Shown here: positions 1-9,146 of the stretch, one piece after another
How the letters are laid out: every line of letters starts with the position of its first letter
How positions within the stretch are numbered: position 1 is the first letter of the stretch
Assembly (NCBI GenBank): GCA_903231505.1
Contig: CAFBRK010000143.1
Location: 1-64,000, forward strand
Source: Olavius algarvensis associated proteobacterium Delta 3
GTDB lineage: Bacteria > Desulfobacterota > Desulfobacteria > Desulfobacterales > CAFBRK01
DNA: 64,000 bases
Direction of reading: 5' to 3'
Notes under the pieces: model-generated
Told to the model about the DNA's origin: nothing
The model's input: the letters and a program-made list of their open reading frames with translations, nothing else
Database searches by the model: none
Translations under genes and position numbers: made by a program

Positions 1-82
1 CGAATCTGACATTGGCTGTGGGCATGACCTAACCCAAAATTCTTTCTTGACTTTCAACGGATTAACTTTGCGGTGATACGTT

Positions 83-143
83 GATCGTAATCGGAATCGC
101 CTTTGAAGTTGGCCATTCCGTCTCGATTCCGATACCGATAACG
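83..143. repeat. dispersed intergenic hairpin element, copy 1
   Basis: Imperfect inverted repeat built from hexamer-like TCGGWA units. The left arm is at 83-99 and the right arm at 124-140. The 28-base centre (about 98-125, read on the minus strand) matches the centre of the copy near 60.88 kb at 25 of 28 bases. It lies just past the stop codon of the M48 protease gene, so it may act as a terminator or mRNA-stabilising hairpin. The function is inference; the repeat and pairing are seen directly. Confidence 0.7.
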
Positions 144-157
144 GTGCCGTTGCTCCA

Positions 158-1186
158 TCACGGATCGTCAAGATTTCGTAAATGCGCGAGGCGGTCATCC
201 GTACCGGGGTGGGTGAGGAAAAAGGAGGGAACATCGGAATCGCCGACCTCTTTCGCCATAGACTGGAGGATATCTCTGAACGGCCGGGTGCCCCAGCCCT
301 TTTGCGTCATGTACTCACCGGCAAACAGGTCGGCCTCTTCTTCAAAGTCCCGGCTGTATCCCGATTCAATCAGGAGTGTCGGCATGGTGGCGGCCATGGA
401 CGTGACGGATGTGACATCTCCGACCAGAAGGCTGATCAACAGAAACACGCCGGCATTCTGAAACAGACTGCGCAACCCGTGCCGCTGTTCCACGTGTGCC
501 AGCTCATGGGCCAGGACACCGGCAAGCGCACGATCGTCTGTTGCGAGCGCCACGAGCTGATCTGTCACAACAATCGTCCCGGAAGGCAGGGCAAATGCAT
601 TTGGCCCGATGATGGGGCTGTTTCTCAACTCAAGACGGTAACTGAACGAAGCGCCGCCCACATCCGCTAATAGTTCGTTGAAGATCTTTTCAAGGGACGC
701 CGTGGTTTCACGGTCCAGGGTCGTCGGGCCAAAAAAACGTGCGTCGAGCATGGTTAGCGTCTGCTTGCTGGCCCCGTCCAGGATGGTTGCCGGAACAAGA
801 CGGGATGCCTTGTCCGCCATCACCGGGATGACCACATGGATCGTCACCAGCACCGCCGCCACTATCCCCGCCAGACTCGCCAGTACCAGCGGCCAGCGAC
901 GCTCCAGTGCATCCAACATCTGCGCATACCGATTTTTCCGGACCATCTGTTCGAGGGTGGATACCGCCGCGTGATCGTCTGTTTCCAACCGTGCGCCGTC
1001 GGCAAATGTAATCACCCGCGTTGTCCGGCCGAGCGGGGCCGTGATATCGACCTGCTCCTGCGGCACTTCCACATAAAACCCGTCCTCGTCGTTCCGGACA
1101 GATACGGTCGATCCGTTGAAAGATACGGACACATGCCTTCCGGCAGATGTTCTTCCGTCAAAGTAGGTTCCCGTGAATGTTGTCAT
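158..1186 (-). CDS. M48 family zinc metalloprotease (membrane-anchored)
   Basis: Zinc-dependent endopeptidase of the M48 (HtpX/BepA/Oma1-like) family, 342 residues. An N-terminal beta-rich segment (1-80) is followed by a single transmembrane helix at about 98-123. The catalytic HELAH motif is at 227-231 and the downstream EEEAD zinc-ligand segment at 282-286. These place the protease domain after the membrane anchor, probably facing the periplasm. It overlaps the upstream DUF898 gene by four bases (ATGA), so the two are translationally coupled. M48 proteases adjacent to DUF898 proteins are a recurring pair, which suggests a joint envelope quality-control role; that role is inferred. The substrate is unknown. 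Confidence 0.88.
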   Translation of the reverse strand: MTTFTGTYFDGRTSAGRHVSVSFNGSTVSVRNDEDGFYVEVPQEQVDITAPLGRTTRVITFADGARLETDDHAAVSTLEQMVRKNRYAQMLDALERRWPLVLASLAGIVAAVLVTIHVVIPVMADKASRLVPATILDGASKQTLTMLDARFFGPTTLDRETTASLEKIFNELLADVGGASFSYRLELRNSPIIGPNAFALPSGTIVVTDQLVALATDDRALAGVLAHELAHVEQRHGLRSLFQNAGVFLLISLLVGDVTSVTSMAATMPTLLIESGYSRDFEEEADLFAGEYMTQKGWGTRPFRDILQSMAKEVGDSDVPSFFLTHPGTDDRLAHLRNLDDP

Positions 1187-2397
1187 AAGCTGATTTCAAG
1201 ATCGAAGAAATCGGTGGCCGCTTCTCCCAGTGCGCTAACATCATGCTCGTCCTCAGAAACGAATTCGTCCAGGCTTCCCGAGGTCAGAATCGTGATTCTG
1301 GAAAGGATGTATCGGGTTCTTCGAATTTTTGCCCACGGGATCAGCAAGCCGACCGATATTATGATCGCGAAGATATTTGTAAGGCGAATCCATATCAGTT
1401 CATCCGCTCGAATGCTGCTCTCAAACCGCACCCGCCCCAGCCGGGTGTGGTTGAAGCAGTAATTGTTCAGCTTGGCATAAACGAACTGCTGGACCGCACT
1501 GGCGGAAAGCAGAAACAGTCCGTTCATGAGGAATCCGATATAGAAAAACACGTTCGATGGGCGGTCCCCATCCCCGCCCACCTCTCCGGCAAAGATGGCA
1601 GAACCGGTTAAAACGAACATAAAGAAAAATATCGCGGTGGCCACGAGAATTATCATCAGGATGGACGCAAGGGCATAGTATTTGTAAAATACCCCGGGCC
1701 TGGCATCGAAGTCGACATCGGACGTGCCGTATCCCAGGTGCCCAAAGAAAAACTTCTTTTTGAGATATCCCCAAAAGGGAAAGATCACGCCAAGTGTCAG
1801 TGGAATCAGAATGGGGAAGAGAAAATAGGTTTTGTAGCTTTCTTTCAGCGATCCGGCAAAACGGAATCGAATGTTTCGATAAATCGAATTTCGGGCAAAA
1901 AACCGCAGCGATTTGCAGACCAAAAAAGGCAGTACAATGTAGGCCAGGATAACAACGGCGCCCATGAGTTCGGGCTTGTAGGAACGGGTCAAAAAGTAGC
2001 ACGCCAACCCGAAGCCGAGGATAAGGTTGCCTTTGAGAATGGCCGTCGGCGAGGCCACATAGTCAAAGCTGTGGCCGGCCAGGCGGGTGCTGGCATATAA
2101 ATACCGTCGGGTGCGAACCTTGGCCCACGCGGCATAAATCCCTCCGGTGATGACAGTCAGAAACAGGTTTACGATCCAGATCCTGAAATATTCTTTTGCG
2201 TTGCCTGAAAATTCAAACGGGTAGCGGTTCTCCCCCGGGGGCACCGGGCCGGCGACGTGCACCTCTCCTTCGACAGCGGGCCAAACATCCTTTTCATACC
2301 GAAGCGGGTCCCCGCATTTGGGGCAATGCACCTGAATCTCACCGATCCGGGTACCGGTTTGTGTAAAACCACATTTTCGACAAAAGAACCGGTCCAT
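1183..2397 (-). CDS. DUF898 (YjgN-type) multipass membrane protein with N-terminal zinc ribbon
   Basis: About 404 residues. The N terminus carries two CxxC knuckles (CRKC and CPKC) typical of a zinc ribbon. Two repeated hydrophobic blocks follow, each containing the DUF898 signature seen here as GGIYAAWAKVRTRRYL and later LLIPWAKIRRTRYI, with roughly eight predicted membrane segments. The start at 2397 is chosen over an upstream in-frame codon because a GGAAGGA Shine-Dalgarno precedes it by eight bases and the zinc ribbon begins immediately. It overlaps the M48 protease gene by ATGA. DUF898 proteins have no established biochemical role; the coupling suggests a partner or regulator of the protease. 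Confidence 0.85.
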   Translation of the reverse strand: MDRFFCRKCGFTQTGTRIGEIQVHCPKCGDPLRYEKDVWPAVEGEVHVAGPVPPGENRYPFEFSGNAKEYFRIWIVNLFLTVITGGIYAAWAKVRTRRYLYASTRLAGHSFDYVASPTAILKGNLILGFGLACYFLTRSYKPELMGAVVILAYIVLPFLVCKSLRFFARNSIYRNIRFRFAGSLKESYKTYFLFPILIPLTLGVIFPFWGYLKKKFFFGHLGYGTSDVDFDARPGVFYKYYALASILMIILVATAIFFFMFVLTGSAIFAGEVGGDGDRPSNVFFYIGFLMNGLFLLSASAVQQFVYAKLNNYCFNHTRLGRVRFESSIRADELIWIRLTNIFAIIISVGLLIPWAKIRRTRYILSRITILTSGSLDEFVSEDEHDVSALGEAATDFFDLEISL

Positions 2398-2662
2398 TGG
2401 AATTCCTTCCGGAAACACGCGGATTTATGGATTCACCAGGGAATGATTACTGCACGTTCTGTGCCGGACTCGCCACAGAGGGGTGGAATATAACAACTTA
2501 TTGTAATCAATTGTTTATAGCAGCTGCCAAAAATATGGTCCGAATGAAGGTATGGTCCAGGGTGTGGCTTTTTCGAAAGGTCATTAGAGCAGAACCGTGG
2601 GGTGGGGCGCACAAAAATGTGGGCAGAGTGGAGACCCTTGTGTCCCCAAAAGGTGATTGTTT

Positions 2663-3199
2663 TCACGCCCTTCTCTGAATGTCGCCCATGTAAAACTCGA
2701 AGCGTCCATCCTGGAGGTCCCTGTAGTACCGTTTCAGGGTTTCTCGAATCACGGTAAAGGCAATCTCGCTCCAGGGAATCTCATTTTCGGTGAACAACCG
2801 GACTTCCAGACTTTCATGGCCGGCCCGGAATTCGGAAGAGACCATGTCGGCAAGAAACATGAAGTAAATCTGGCTCACAAATGTAATGTTGAACGCGGCG
2901 TAGGGAATCAAGCCATCTACCCGGGCACCGGCCTCTTCCATCGTTTCACGCCTGGCCCCCTCTGCCAGACTCTCTCCCGTTTCAAGAAACCCGGCCGGAA
3001 GGGTCCAGAACCCATAGCGCGGCTCGATAGCCCTTCGGCACAGAATAATCTTGTTACGATACCTGGGAATTGTGCCTACCACCACTTTCGGGTTCCGGTA
3101 ATGAACGGTGCCACAGGCGTCACATACATGTCGGAGCCGGTCATCACCGGATGGCACACGTTGCACAAGAGGGGTCGCACAGTGGGTACAATAGTTCAT
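2663..3199 (-). CDS. NUDIX hydrolase with N-terminal zinc ribbon
   Basis: A 178-residue pyrophosphohydrolase that cleaves nucleoside-diphosphate-linked compounds. An N-terminal four-cysteine ribbon (C4, C7, C26, C29) resembles that of NudC-like and other Nudix_N_2 proteins. The NUDIX box is complete: G70, E76, then R84-E85 and E88-E89 with G91. The exact substrate (NADH, ADP-ribose or a nucleotide sugar) cannot be read from the sequence. The gene stands alone, with about 210 bases of repeat-containing spacer between it and the upstream ChaN-like gene. Confidence 0.9.
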   Translation of the reverse strand: MNYCTHCATPLVQRVPSGDDRLRHVCDACGTVHYRNPKVVVGTIPRYRNKIILCRRAIEPRYGFWTLPAGFLETGESLAEGARRETMEEAGARVDGLIPYAAFNITFVSQIYFMFLADMVSSEFRAGHESLEVRLFTENEIPWSEIAFTVIRETLKRYYRDLQDGRFEFYMGDIQRRA

Positions 3200-3224
3200 G
3201 GCGGTCGGCCTTAATGAAGCCCCG

Positions 3225-3264
3225 CAGCCCCGCAGGGCGGGATTTCCGCTTCGCTACAACAAGC
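3225..3264. repeat. 40-bp dispersed repeat, copy A
   Basis: This 40-base segment matches 15540-15579 without gaps at 33 of 40 positions. Here it lies within a larger inverted repeat in which CCCCGCAG (about 3220) pairs with CTGCGGGG (about 3264-3271). Both copies are in non-coding DNA. The pairing suggests a short mobile or structural element; the function is unknown. Confidence 0.6.
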
Positions 3265-3313
3265 TGCGGGGTATCAAAGGGGAGGATATCTATTCTTAAC
3301 CCCCTCACCCTAA

Positions 3314-3337
3314 CCCTCTCCCACCGCGGGGAGAGGG
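3314..3337. terminator. CCCTCTCCC/GGGAGAGGG hairpin
   Basis: A 9-bp perfect stem (3314-3322 with 3329-3337) lies in the spacer just past the stop of the ChaN-like gene. The CCCTCACCCTAACCCTCTCCC style of sequence is a common dispersed repeat in GC-rich proteobacterial genomes. No clear U-tract follows on the minus strand, so it is either a repeat or a factor-assisted terminator. Confidence 0.45.
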
Positions 3338-3410
3338 AACCAAAGGACACCCTGCAACAAGCTACAGGGAGTTATCAAGTTAAAAATGAAATCGTGAAGC
3401 GATTTTATTA

Positions 3411-4262
3411 CTATAGAAAGATGTAGTCCGTATCCCTGAGGCTCACGGTTCCCTTCTCCACCACGTCGGGTATTTCCGGAAGAATGACGGCGTAATCCGC
3501 GAAAGATCTGTTGTCCAGCTGGGTCGGGATGCCGCCCTTCCATGCATGGCCGTTTCCGGCGACAACAACGACGGTGCTGCCGGGATTCTTCCGGATATAC
3601 TCGAGGGAGTTAATCGCCATGATATTGTCCCAGACAAGCTGTGCCTCGCAGAAGTGTTCAAAATTCATATTTCCGTGGGCGTGGGCACCGTACGCCCTTT
3701 TGATGAACTCCATGTATACCTTGTCTACCCGGCAGGCCACATCCTTGAGTTTTCCCCGTTGCTCGTCAGACAGGGACTCGAAACCGGAGCGTGCCACCTG
3801 ACTCGTGATCTCCCTGGACACGTTGAGTCCCAATACCGGGATGTTGTTATCCCGCGCATATCGAAGAATCGGAGCGTACAGGGCCCAATCGTAGTTCCAG
3901 TTGGCATAATAGACTTTCTCAAATTCCCGTTCCGACATTTCTCCGGCCACCCACCGCTCCAGGTATTTCTGACTGTCGCTTCGAAACATCTCCATGCCGA
4001 TGGCGACCTGCGCACCGGCCTTGTCCAACGCCCGTATCACCTCAAGCTGGTTTATATGGTGTCGGGTATTGTTGTGATGTTCGCCGACCAGAACAATGTT
4101 CTTGTTCTTCAGTTCACCGGACAGCTGCTGTAGAGAAATCGACTTCTTTCCGGACAGATCGTATAATTGAGGATTTTCTACGCGTAATCCAGCAGTTACC
4201 AATGCTGCACATAAACCGACCAATAGGATGCTCGTCAAGCCGATATAACCACGCTTCTTCAT
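3411..4262 (-). CDS. ChaN/DUF399-family protein (putative heme-iron-associated lipoprotein family)
   Basis: A 283-residue secreted or membrane-anchored protein with an N-terminal hydrophobic segment (about 8-25). It carries the family hallmarks GEHHNN near residue 60, GMEMF near 89 and a C-terminal GNGHAWKGG. ChaN of Campylobacter binds heme through a conserved loop, and the wider fold is shared with Tiki/erythromycin-esterase-like enzymes, which use these histidine and glutamate residues. No lipobox cysteine is evident at a standard place, so it may be anchored by its signal helix. The function is family-level only. Confidence 0.8.
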   Translation of the reverse strand: MKKRGYIGLTSILLVGLCAALVTAGLRVENPQLYDLSGKKSISLQQLSGELKNKNIVLVGEHHNNTRHHINQLEVIRALDKAGAQVAIGMEMFRSDSQKYLERWVAGEMSEREFEKVYYANWNYDWALYAPILRYARDNNIPVLGLNVSREITSQVARSGFESLSDEQRGKLKDVACRVDKVYMEFIKRAYGAHAHGNMNFEHFCEAQLVWDNIMAINSLEYIRKNPGSTVVVVAGNGHAWKGGIPTQLDNRSFADYAVILPEIPDVVEKGTVSLRDTDYIFL

Positions 4263-4420
4263 CTTTACGCCACCTCTTTCTTCCAGATATTACTATCTGA
4301 TGTTATTCCGTTTTTACCTGCCGCGCCATCGTGTCCCGTCACTGCGCCAGGAGCGACGTCGATCGCTTCGGCGGCGGCGGGCGGTCTTCGCGGTGACATC
4401 CAGGAAACCTCTTTTTGACC

Positions 4421-6553
4421 CTACTGCCAGGTGAAGATCAAGGGAGAGGCCGTAATCGGCCATGTCCCCTTCTCCACATTTTTACCGTTTTGAAACCCCA
4501 GGTAGCTGTACCGGCCGTAATGGGTCAATTTCATGGTGGTCCGGACATCCAAACTTCCCCCGGGGGAGAAAAGAAGAGCGGCCGCCCGGTTGTCGCTGGC
4601 CGGGTGAGGGAACGCGGCAAACAGGGTGTCTGTGGGAGCGCTGTACCGGCGGTTGCCCACAGTAAATTCTAGCCCCTCAACGGTGACCGGAGAGGGGATG
4701 CCGGATACCAGCGTTCTGTCCTTCGGCAATCCGATAAATACCAGGTCATGCGCCTTCATCACCCGGGGACTCAGCTCCGTCTCGGAAATCCAGCCGGCAT
4801 TTTTAAGACCAAAAGACCGCACCAGCAATCCGGCAATGTCCTTGGCATCCGCGCCGGCCTGCCCGGTGAGAACCATCAATACCGTATCAGCCCCCTTGAT
4901 GGAGTTGACGGATTCGGGAATTTCCGAGGGGAACAGCTTCCTGAAGACATCCGCCCCGGGGTCCAGTTGAAGAGATTGCGGATTTCCAGGGGACGGCATT
5001 TCAAAGCGGGTTTCGGCATTTTTCAGGGATATGGTTTGAAACACGTTTCCGCCAGTAGAATTGAGCGCCAGTGTTAACCGGACATCAAAGGGGGGTGAAT
5101 CCTGCAGGACACGCCCGGTGACGCGCCATTCTCCGTCGGCATTCTTTCGGCGCTGTACATTTTGCAGGACGGGCTGAGGTGACCCTTTCTGGGTGACCCA
5201 CTGGTCAAAAAACCGATCCAGACGGCATGGACCGCCATCGCATGAACTTCGGCGTTCGAATGCCAGCTGAAAATCGGTCCAGGAGGCTTTTTGGAAGCGT
5301 TTTTCAGTGTAAAGATCCCGAAGTGCCCCCCAGAATGCCGCTTCGCCGATCGTCTGACGGATCATGTGAAACACCATGGCACCCTTGTCGTAACCGATCA
5401 CCTTAGACGGATTGTCGACCCGGCTTGTGAATGCGGACAACGGAAATTCATTGGATGCATCCACGAGGGTCGCGTAGTTCCGAAGCCACTGCCGGCGATG
5501 CTCGGCAGCGTTCTGCTCGGACACCTGCTCCTTGTACAGGTAATCGGAGACGTAGGAGGTCAGGCCTTCGCTCCAGTTTCCCCGGTCGTAGTCGACCAGA
5601 ACACCGTTTCCCCACCAGCAGTGGGCGATCTCATGCCCCAGGCTTGTGGTAATGATAAAGGGCAACCTGAGCACCCGACCCCCCATTAATGTGTATGACG
5701 GAAATCCATAGCCGGTCGGAAAGAAATTCTCGACGACCGCAAATTTTTCAAAGGGATAAGGCCCGAACAGCTCTTCATACATCCGGATATATCGTTCCAC
5801 CGCATCCAGATAACGATTCGCGAGCGGTTGGGTCATTTCGAAAAAATAAGTGGCAATGGACAGATCCCCCAGGTCACGTTCGGTCACCGTATAGCGGCCT
5901 GCACTCAGAGCCGGTCCCTTCGCGGCCTGTTCGATCTGCCATTCCGACACCGTCCGATCGCCTTCGGTCCGTCGCCCCAGGGAGCGACCTGCCGTAACGG
6001 CAACCATACCTTTCGGTGCGTCCACCTGGATTCGAAACGCTGTCCGCTCTGAGTGGATCTGCGGATACCATCCGGCTCCGGCCAGGAGAAAAGTACCTTT
6101 TTCGGATATAATGCCCGTAACACCGTAACCCGGGTTGTCGGTATTCACCGGCATTTCCGGGACAGAATCGTTAAACACAGCCGAATAGCCGATGGTCAGA
6201 CGGAACCGCGCACCGCTTAGGGCCTTCGGAATCGCAATCTGCAGCCGCCCCCCGGAAAAACGATACTCTGCAGGGGAAGCGTTGATTTCCACAGCGGTCA
6301 GATCGGCATGTCCCGCCAGGAAACAGGTCAATGTGGGAGATCCGTTTGTGGATACAATCAGCTCGTCTCGTCCATCAAGCCGATGGCTCTCCGGGTGCAA
6401 CGCAATGCGCAGATCATGACGGATTTGCGGTATCGGGACGGTTTGCCCGAACACCCCGGGTACGATCATCAGGGCGGTCATCACCATCAGCACCAGGATG
6501 CCGGTGTGTGTTCGAATGGAGCGTGATTTCCACATATGCAGAGCCATGGACAT
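4421..6553 (-). CDS. M1 family aminopeptidase, secreted
   Basis: A 710-residue zinc aminopeptidase. A signal-like hydrophobic stretch (about 18-36) is followed by the M1 N-terminal beta domain. The catalytic centre HEIAH is at 307-311 and the third ligand E329 (NWSEG) lies 18 residues downstream, as the family requires. The usual GxMEN exopeptidase loop is replaced by a GYGFPSYTLM stretch (about 281-290), so the amino-terminus recognition loop is atypical. The C-terminal third is divergent. It probably acts in the periplasm on peptides for uptake. An in-frame Met a few codons in is an alternative start. Confidence 0.85.
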   Translation of the reverse strand: MSMALHMWKSRSIRTHTGILVLMVMTALMIVPGVFGQTVPIPQIRHDLRIALHPESHRLDGRDELIVSTNGSPTLTCFLAGHADLTAVEINASPAEYRFSGGRLQIAIPKALSGARFRLTIGYSAVFNDSVPEMPVNTDNPGYGVTGIISEKGTFLLAGAGWYPQIHSERTAFRIQVDAPKGMVAVTAGRSLGRRTEGDRTVSEWQIEQAAKGPALSAGRYTVTERDLGDLSIATYFFEMTQPLANRYLDAVERYIRMYEELFGPYPFEKFAVVENFFPTGYGFPSYTLMGGRVLRLPFIITTSLGHEIAHCWWGNGVLVDYDRGNWSEGLTSYVSDYLYKEQVSEQNAAEHRRQWLRNYATLVDASNEFPLSAFTSRVDNPSKVIGYDKGAMVFHMIRQTIGEAAFWGALRDLYTEKRFQKASWTDFQLAFERRSSCDGGPCRLDRFFDQWVTQKGSPQPVLQNVQRRKNADGEWRVTGRVLQDSPPFDVRLTLALNSTGGNVFQTISLKNAETRFEMPSPGNPQSLQLDPGADVFRKLFPSEIPESVNSIKGADTVLMVLTGQAGADAKDIAGLLVRSFGLKNAGWISETELSPRVMKAHDLVFIGLPKDRTLVSGIPSPVTVEGLEFTVGNRRYSAPTDTLFAAFPHPASDNRAAALLFSPGGSLDVRTTMKLTHYGRYSYLGFQNGKNVEKGTWPITASPLIFTWQ

Positions 6554-6728
6554 TTCCTGTCGATGGGCCGATGCCGGCCCACACCTTATGAAATATCGTA
6601 AAATTAGTTAATGATAAGACGTTTTACACCATTTTCCACAATTTCCGAGCCGGTCAGCATTCTACTCATTTATAGTCTCGGTGATCCCGAAGCGGGGAGA
6701 CGATCTCCCATCACAAATTAGTTTCCGC

Positions 6729-6770
6729 TTGACAGAACAGGGGAAAATAGCTATTTAGGAATCATTCCTA
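6729..6770 (+). promoter_or_regulatory. sigma-70 promoter with overlapping 7-1-7 palindromic operator
   Basis: TTGACA (6729-6734), a 17-base spacer, then TATTTA (6752-6757). A perfect 7-1-7 palindrome, TAGGAAT-C-ATTCCTA (6756-6770), covers the end of the -10 box and the predicted start site. It has the geometry of a Fur-family box and matches the Fur consensus at 9 of 15 positions, including AATNATT at the centre. It precedes a predicted metal operon. Regulator identity is inference; the geometry is seen directly. Confidence 0.65.
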
Positions 6771-6784
6771 TTACTGGTTTGCTT

Positions 6785-7195
6785 ATGCTGATTCGGATTG
6801 TTTCAATCATAATGGCGGTGCTGGTCGCCGCATCCCCTGCCGCACTGGCAGGAATCGCAGGCCCACCTTGTGAAGACCATCCGTGTTACTGTCACGGTCC
6901 TTCCATGTCAGACCACCAAGGCCCCATGACACAGCTGCGGTCGGACCACGGGTGTTGCTGTCAACCGGACAGCGAGATCCCCTGTACCCTAGCATCGACC
7001 CCGCTTCCCGGCACATTCGAAGTGGCGATTTCCCCATCTCGGGTGGACGTTCCAACCCCGTTGGTGTCCGGAAACAACATTTGGGATACCATTTCGATCG
7101 TTTCAGGCGATCGAGCCGCACAAGCCATGCAAGGAGGTGGATTCCAATCCGCCTTGCCCCCGGCATATCTGTCCCACATGTCATTCCTATGTTGA
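6785..7195 (+). CDS. small Cys/His-rich secreted protein
   Basis: A 136-residue protein with a clear signal peptide (about 1-22, ending in ALA). A metal-ligand-rich stretch follows: CEDHPCYCH, then HGCCCQ and a further Cys, with one Cys at the very C terminus. I do not recognise a family. Cys/His density and position at the head of a DUF2318/ABC/HMA operon suggest a periplasmic metal-binding protein. The ATG at 6785 is preferred over a TTG two codons upstream. It sits 14 bases downstream of the palindromic operator, which implies a nearly leaderless transcript or a slightly different start site. Confidence 0.6.
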   Translation: MLIRIVSIIMAVLVAASPAALAGIAGPPCEDHPCYCHGPSMSDHQGPMTQLRSDHGCCCQPDSEIPCTLASTPLPGTFEVAISPSRVDVPTPLVSGNNIWDTISIVSGDRAAQAMQGGGFQSALPPAYLSHMSFLC

Positions 7196-7336
7196 TCCTT
7201 CTGCATCTGTAATTCCCTGTTTAATCGCTAAAAAAAGTCAATTTATCTGCGCCTGATTGGAAAGATTTCGCAATCCATACTCTCAGGCGTCATGCTGTAT
7301 TGAATCCATCGATCCACGATTAAGGAGATCTTTCCC

Positions 7337-7912
7337 ATGTCCAAAAAACATAAAGCGAAAACGCATTCCGAAAAAATGAAGCATAAAAAAGCAGCGGTTC
7401 TCGGCTCCCAGAACAAGAGCAAGACCCCCCTCATTATTGCGTCTGTGGCACTTGTACTGCTGATTGGGGGAACAGCGGCGTATATCGGCCTGGGAAACAC
7501 AAACACGGTCTCCGCGACCGCTTCCTCCTCCGCTCCTTCGGCAAGCACGGCAACCCATGTCAGCTATCCGGTCAGCCAATTCAACGACGGCCAAGCCCGC
7601 CACTTCGAGTACAAGACTTCGGACGGGATCACTGTAAAGTACTTCATCCTGAAAAGTTCCGATGGCATTATCCGGGCGGCATTCGATGCGTGTGATGTCT
7701 GCTGGCCTTCCGGAAAAGGATATTACCAGGATGGCGACCACATGGTCTGCCGTAATTGCGGCCGGCGGTTTGCGTCGGTTCTCGTCAATGAGGTCAAGGG
7801 AGGCTGCAACCCGGCCCCGTTAACCCGCACGGTCCAGGGCGAGCAGCTTGTTCTCCAGGTCAACGACATCCTCGAGGGCCGGCAATACTTCAATTTTTCC
7901 GGAAAGGCATAA
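7337..7912 (+). CDS. DUF2318 membrane-anchored Cys-rich protein
   Basis: A 191-residue protein with a lysine/histidine-rich cytoplasmic N terminus (1-32), one transmembrane helix (about 34-55), a Ser/Ala linker, and a C-terminal DUF2318 domain. That domain carries the signature cysteines CDVC, CRNC and a GGCNP element, which likely bind a metal or Fe-S centre outside the membrane. AAGGAG precedes the start. DUF2318 genes accompany FtsX-type ABC permeases in iron-uptake loci of the FTR1/P19 kind, and the next two genes here are that permease and ATPase. The role in iron or copper handling is inferred from context. Confidence 0.85.
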   Translation: MSKKHKAKTHSEKMKHKKAAVLGSQNKSKTPLIIASVALVLLIGGTAAYIGLGNTNTVSATASSSAPSASTATHVSYPVSQFNDGQARHFEYKTSDGITVKYFILKSSDGIIRAAFDACDVCWPSGKGYYQDGDHMVCRNCGRRFASVLVNEVKGGCNPAPLTRTVQGEQLVLQVNDILEGRQYFNFSGKA

Positions 7913-7915
7913 TCG

Positions 7916-9073
7916 ATGAGAATCAAGGATATTGCCATAAAGAATCTGTTGCGGCGTAAGGGAAAGGCCGCATTTGTCCTGGCGGGCCTTGTCATCGGGG
8001 TGGCCACGGTTGTAGCGATCATCAGCTACGTCGATGCCATGACCGCCGATATCAACGAGAAACTTGAAAAGTACGGGGCAAACATCCTCATCGTCCCGAG
8101 GACCGACAATCTTGCCCTGTCTTACGGCGGTATCACCCTCGGCGGGGTTTCCTATGAAATGCAGGAAATCCGGCAGGCAGAAGTCCTGAAAATCGGTTCC
8201 ATCAAAAACAATAAAAATATTGCGGCCGTAGGTCCTATCGTACTGGGGGGTGTAGACACGGGCGGACGCCGCGTACTGATGGCCGGGGTTGATTTCGAGG
8301 CTGCCGAGATCCTCAAACCCTGGTGGAAAGTCGCCGGCGCGTATCCCCGGAGCAACCAGGCCCTTCTGGGCTCCGAGGTCGCTCGGGTCCTCGGCATCGC
8401 CACCGGCGGAACCGTCATGGTCGACGGTCAGCCGATCACGGTAGCCGGTATTCTCCAACCCACCGGGTCCCAGGATGACCAGTTGATCTTTACCGATTTG
8501 GGCACCGCCCAGGCCATGCTTGGAAAATCCGGCGTGGTCTCCATGGTGGAAGTTGCCGCACTATGCAAAGACTGTCCGATCACCGATATGGTCCGCCAGA
8601 TCTCCGGCGCCATGCCGCTGGCCAAGGTCATGGCCATCCAAAGCGTTGTGAAAGGCCGTATGGAGACCCTCGGACAGTTCAAGAAATTTTCCTTCGGCAT
8701 TTCCGCAGTCATCGTGCTGATCGGCGGACTGGTGGTCCTGGTTACCCTCATGGGCAGCGTCCGGGAACGGCGGCAGGAGATCGGGATCTTTCGCGCCATC
8801 GGGTTTCGAAAACGCAACGTGATGCAAATCATTTTCCTGGAAGCCGGGATTGTTTCCTTTCTTGCCGGATTGATCGGCTACGGTGTCGGGATTCTAGGAG
8901 CGGCTCTGGGTCTACGGCTGCTGAGCGACAGTCATTCCAGCGGCGTCATAATGGATCCGGCCCTGGCCGGCAGCGCGCTCCTTATCGCTGTCACCGTGGG
9001 ATTGATCGCCAGCGCCTATCCAGCGTTTCTGGCATCTCGCATGGATCCCAACGACGCCCTGAAGGCCATGTAA
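7916..9073 (+). CDS. FtsX/MacB-type ABC transporter permease
   Basis: A 385-residue permease with a first membrane helix at about 19-44. A large extracytoplasmic MacB-PCD-like domain (about 45-250) follows, then three helices in the FtsX domain (about 262-380, with the typical RERRQEIGIFRAIGFRKRNV loop). It starts three bases after the DUF2318 stop and is followed directly by its ATPase. Such transporters usually work mechanically on envelope substrates rather than as simple importers. In DUF2318 loci they are linked with metal or redox functions. The extracytoplasmic domain contains a CxxC (CKDC), which is unusual for a plain MacB-like permease. Confidence 0.88.
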   Translation: MRIKDIAIKNLLRRKGKAAFVLAGLVIGVATVVAIISYVDAMTADINEKLEKYGANILIVPRTDNLALSYGGITLGGVSYEMQEIRQAEVLKIGSIKNNKNIAAVGPIVLGGVDTGGRRVLMAGVDFEAAEILKPWWKVAGAYPRSNQALLGSEVARVLGIATGGTVMVDGQPITVAGILQPTGSQDDQLIFTDLGTAQAMLGKSGVVSMVEVAALCKDCPITDMVRQISGAMPLAKVMAIQSVVKGRMETLGQFKKFSFGISAVIVLIGGLVVLVTLMGSVRERRQEIGIFRAIGFRKRNVMQIIFLEAGIVSFLAGLIGYGVGILGAALGLRLLSDSHSSGVIMDPALAGSALLIAVTVGLIASAYPAFLASRMDPNDALKAM

Positions 9074-9146
9074 ATTGAAACGATCACGACTGCCGGTACG
9101 CCTTCCGGCAGAAACATCGCGAGACACGTTAACTATGGAGAATCCA

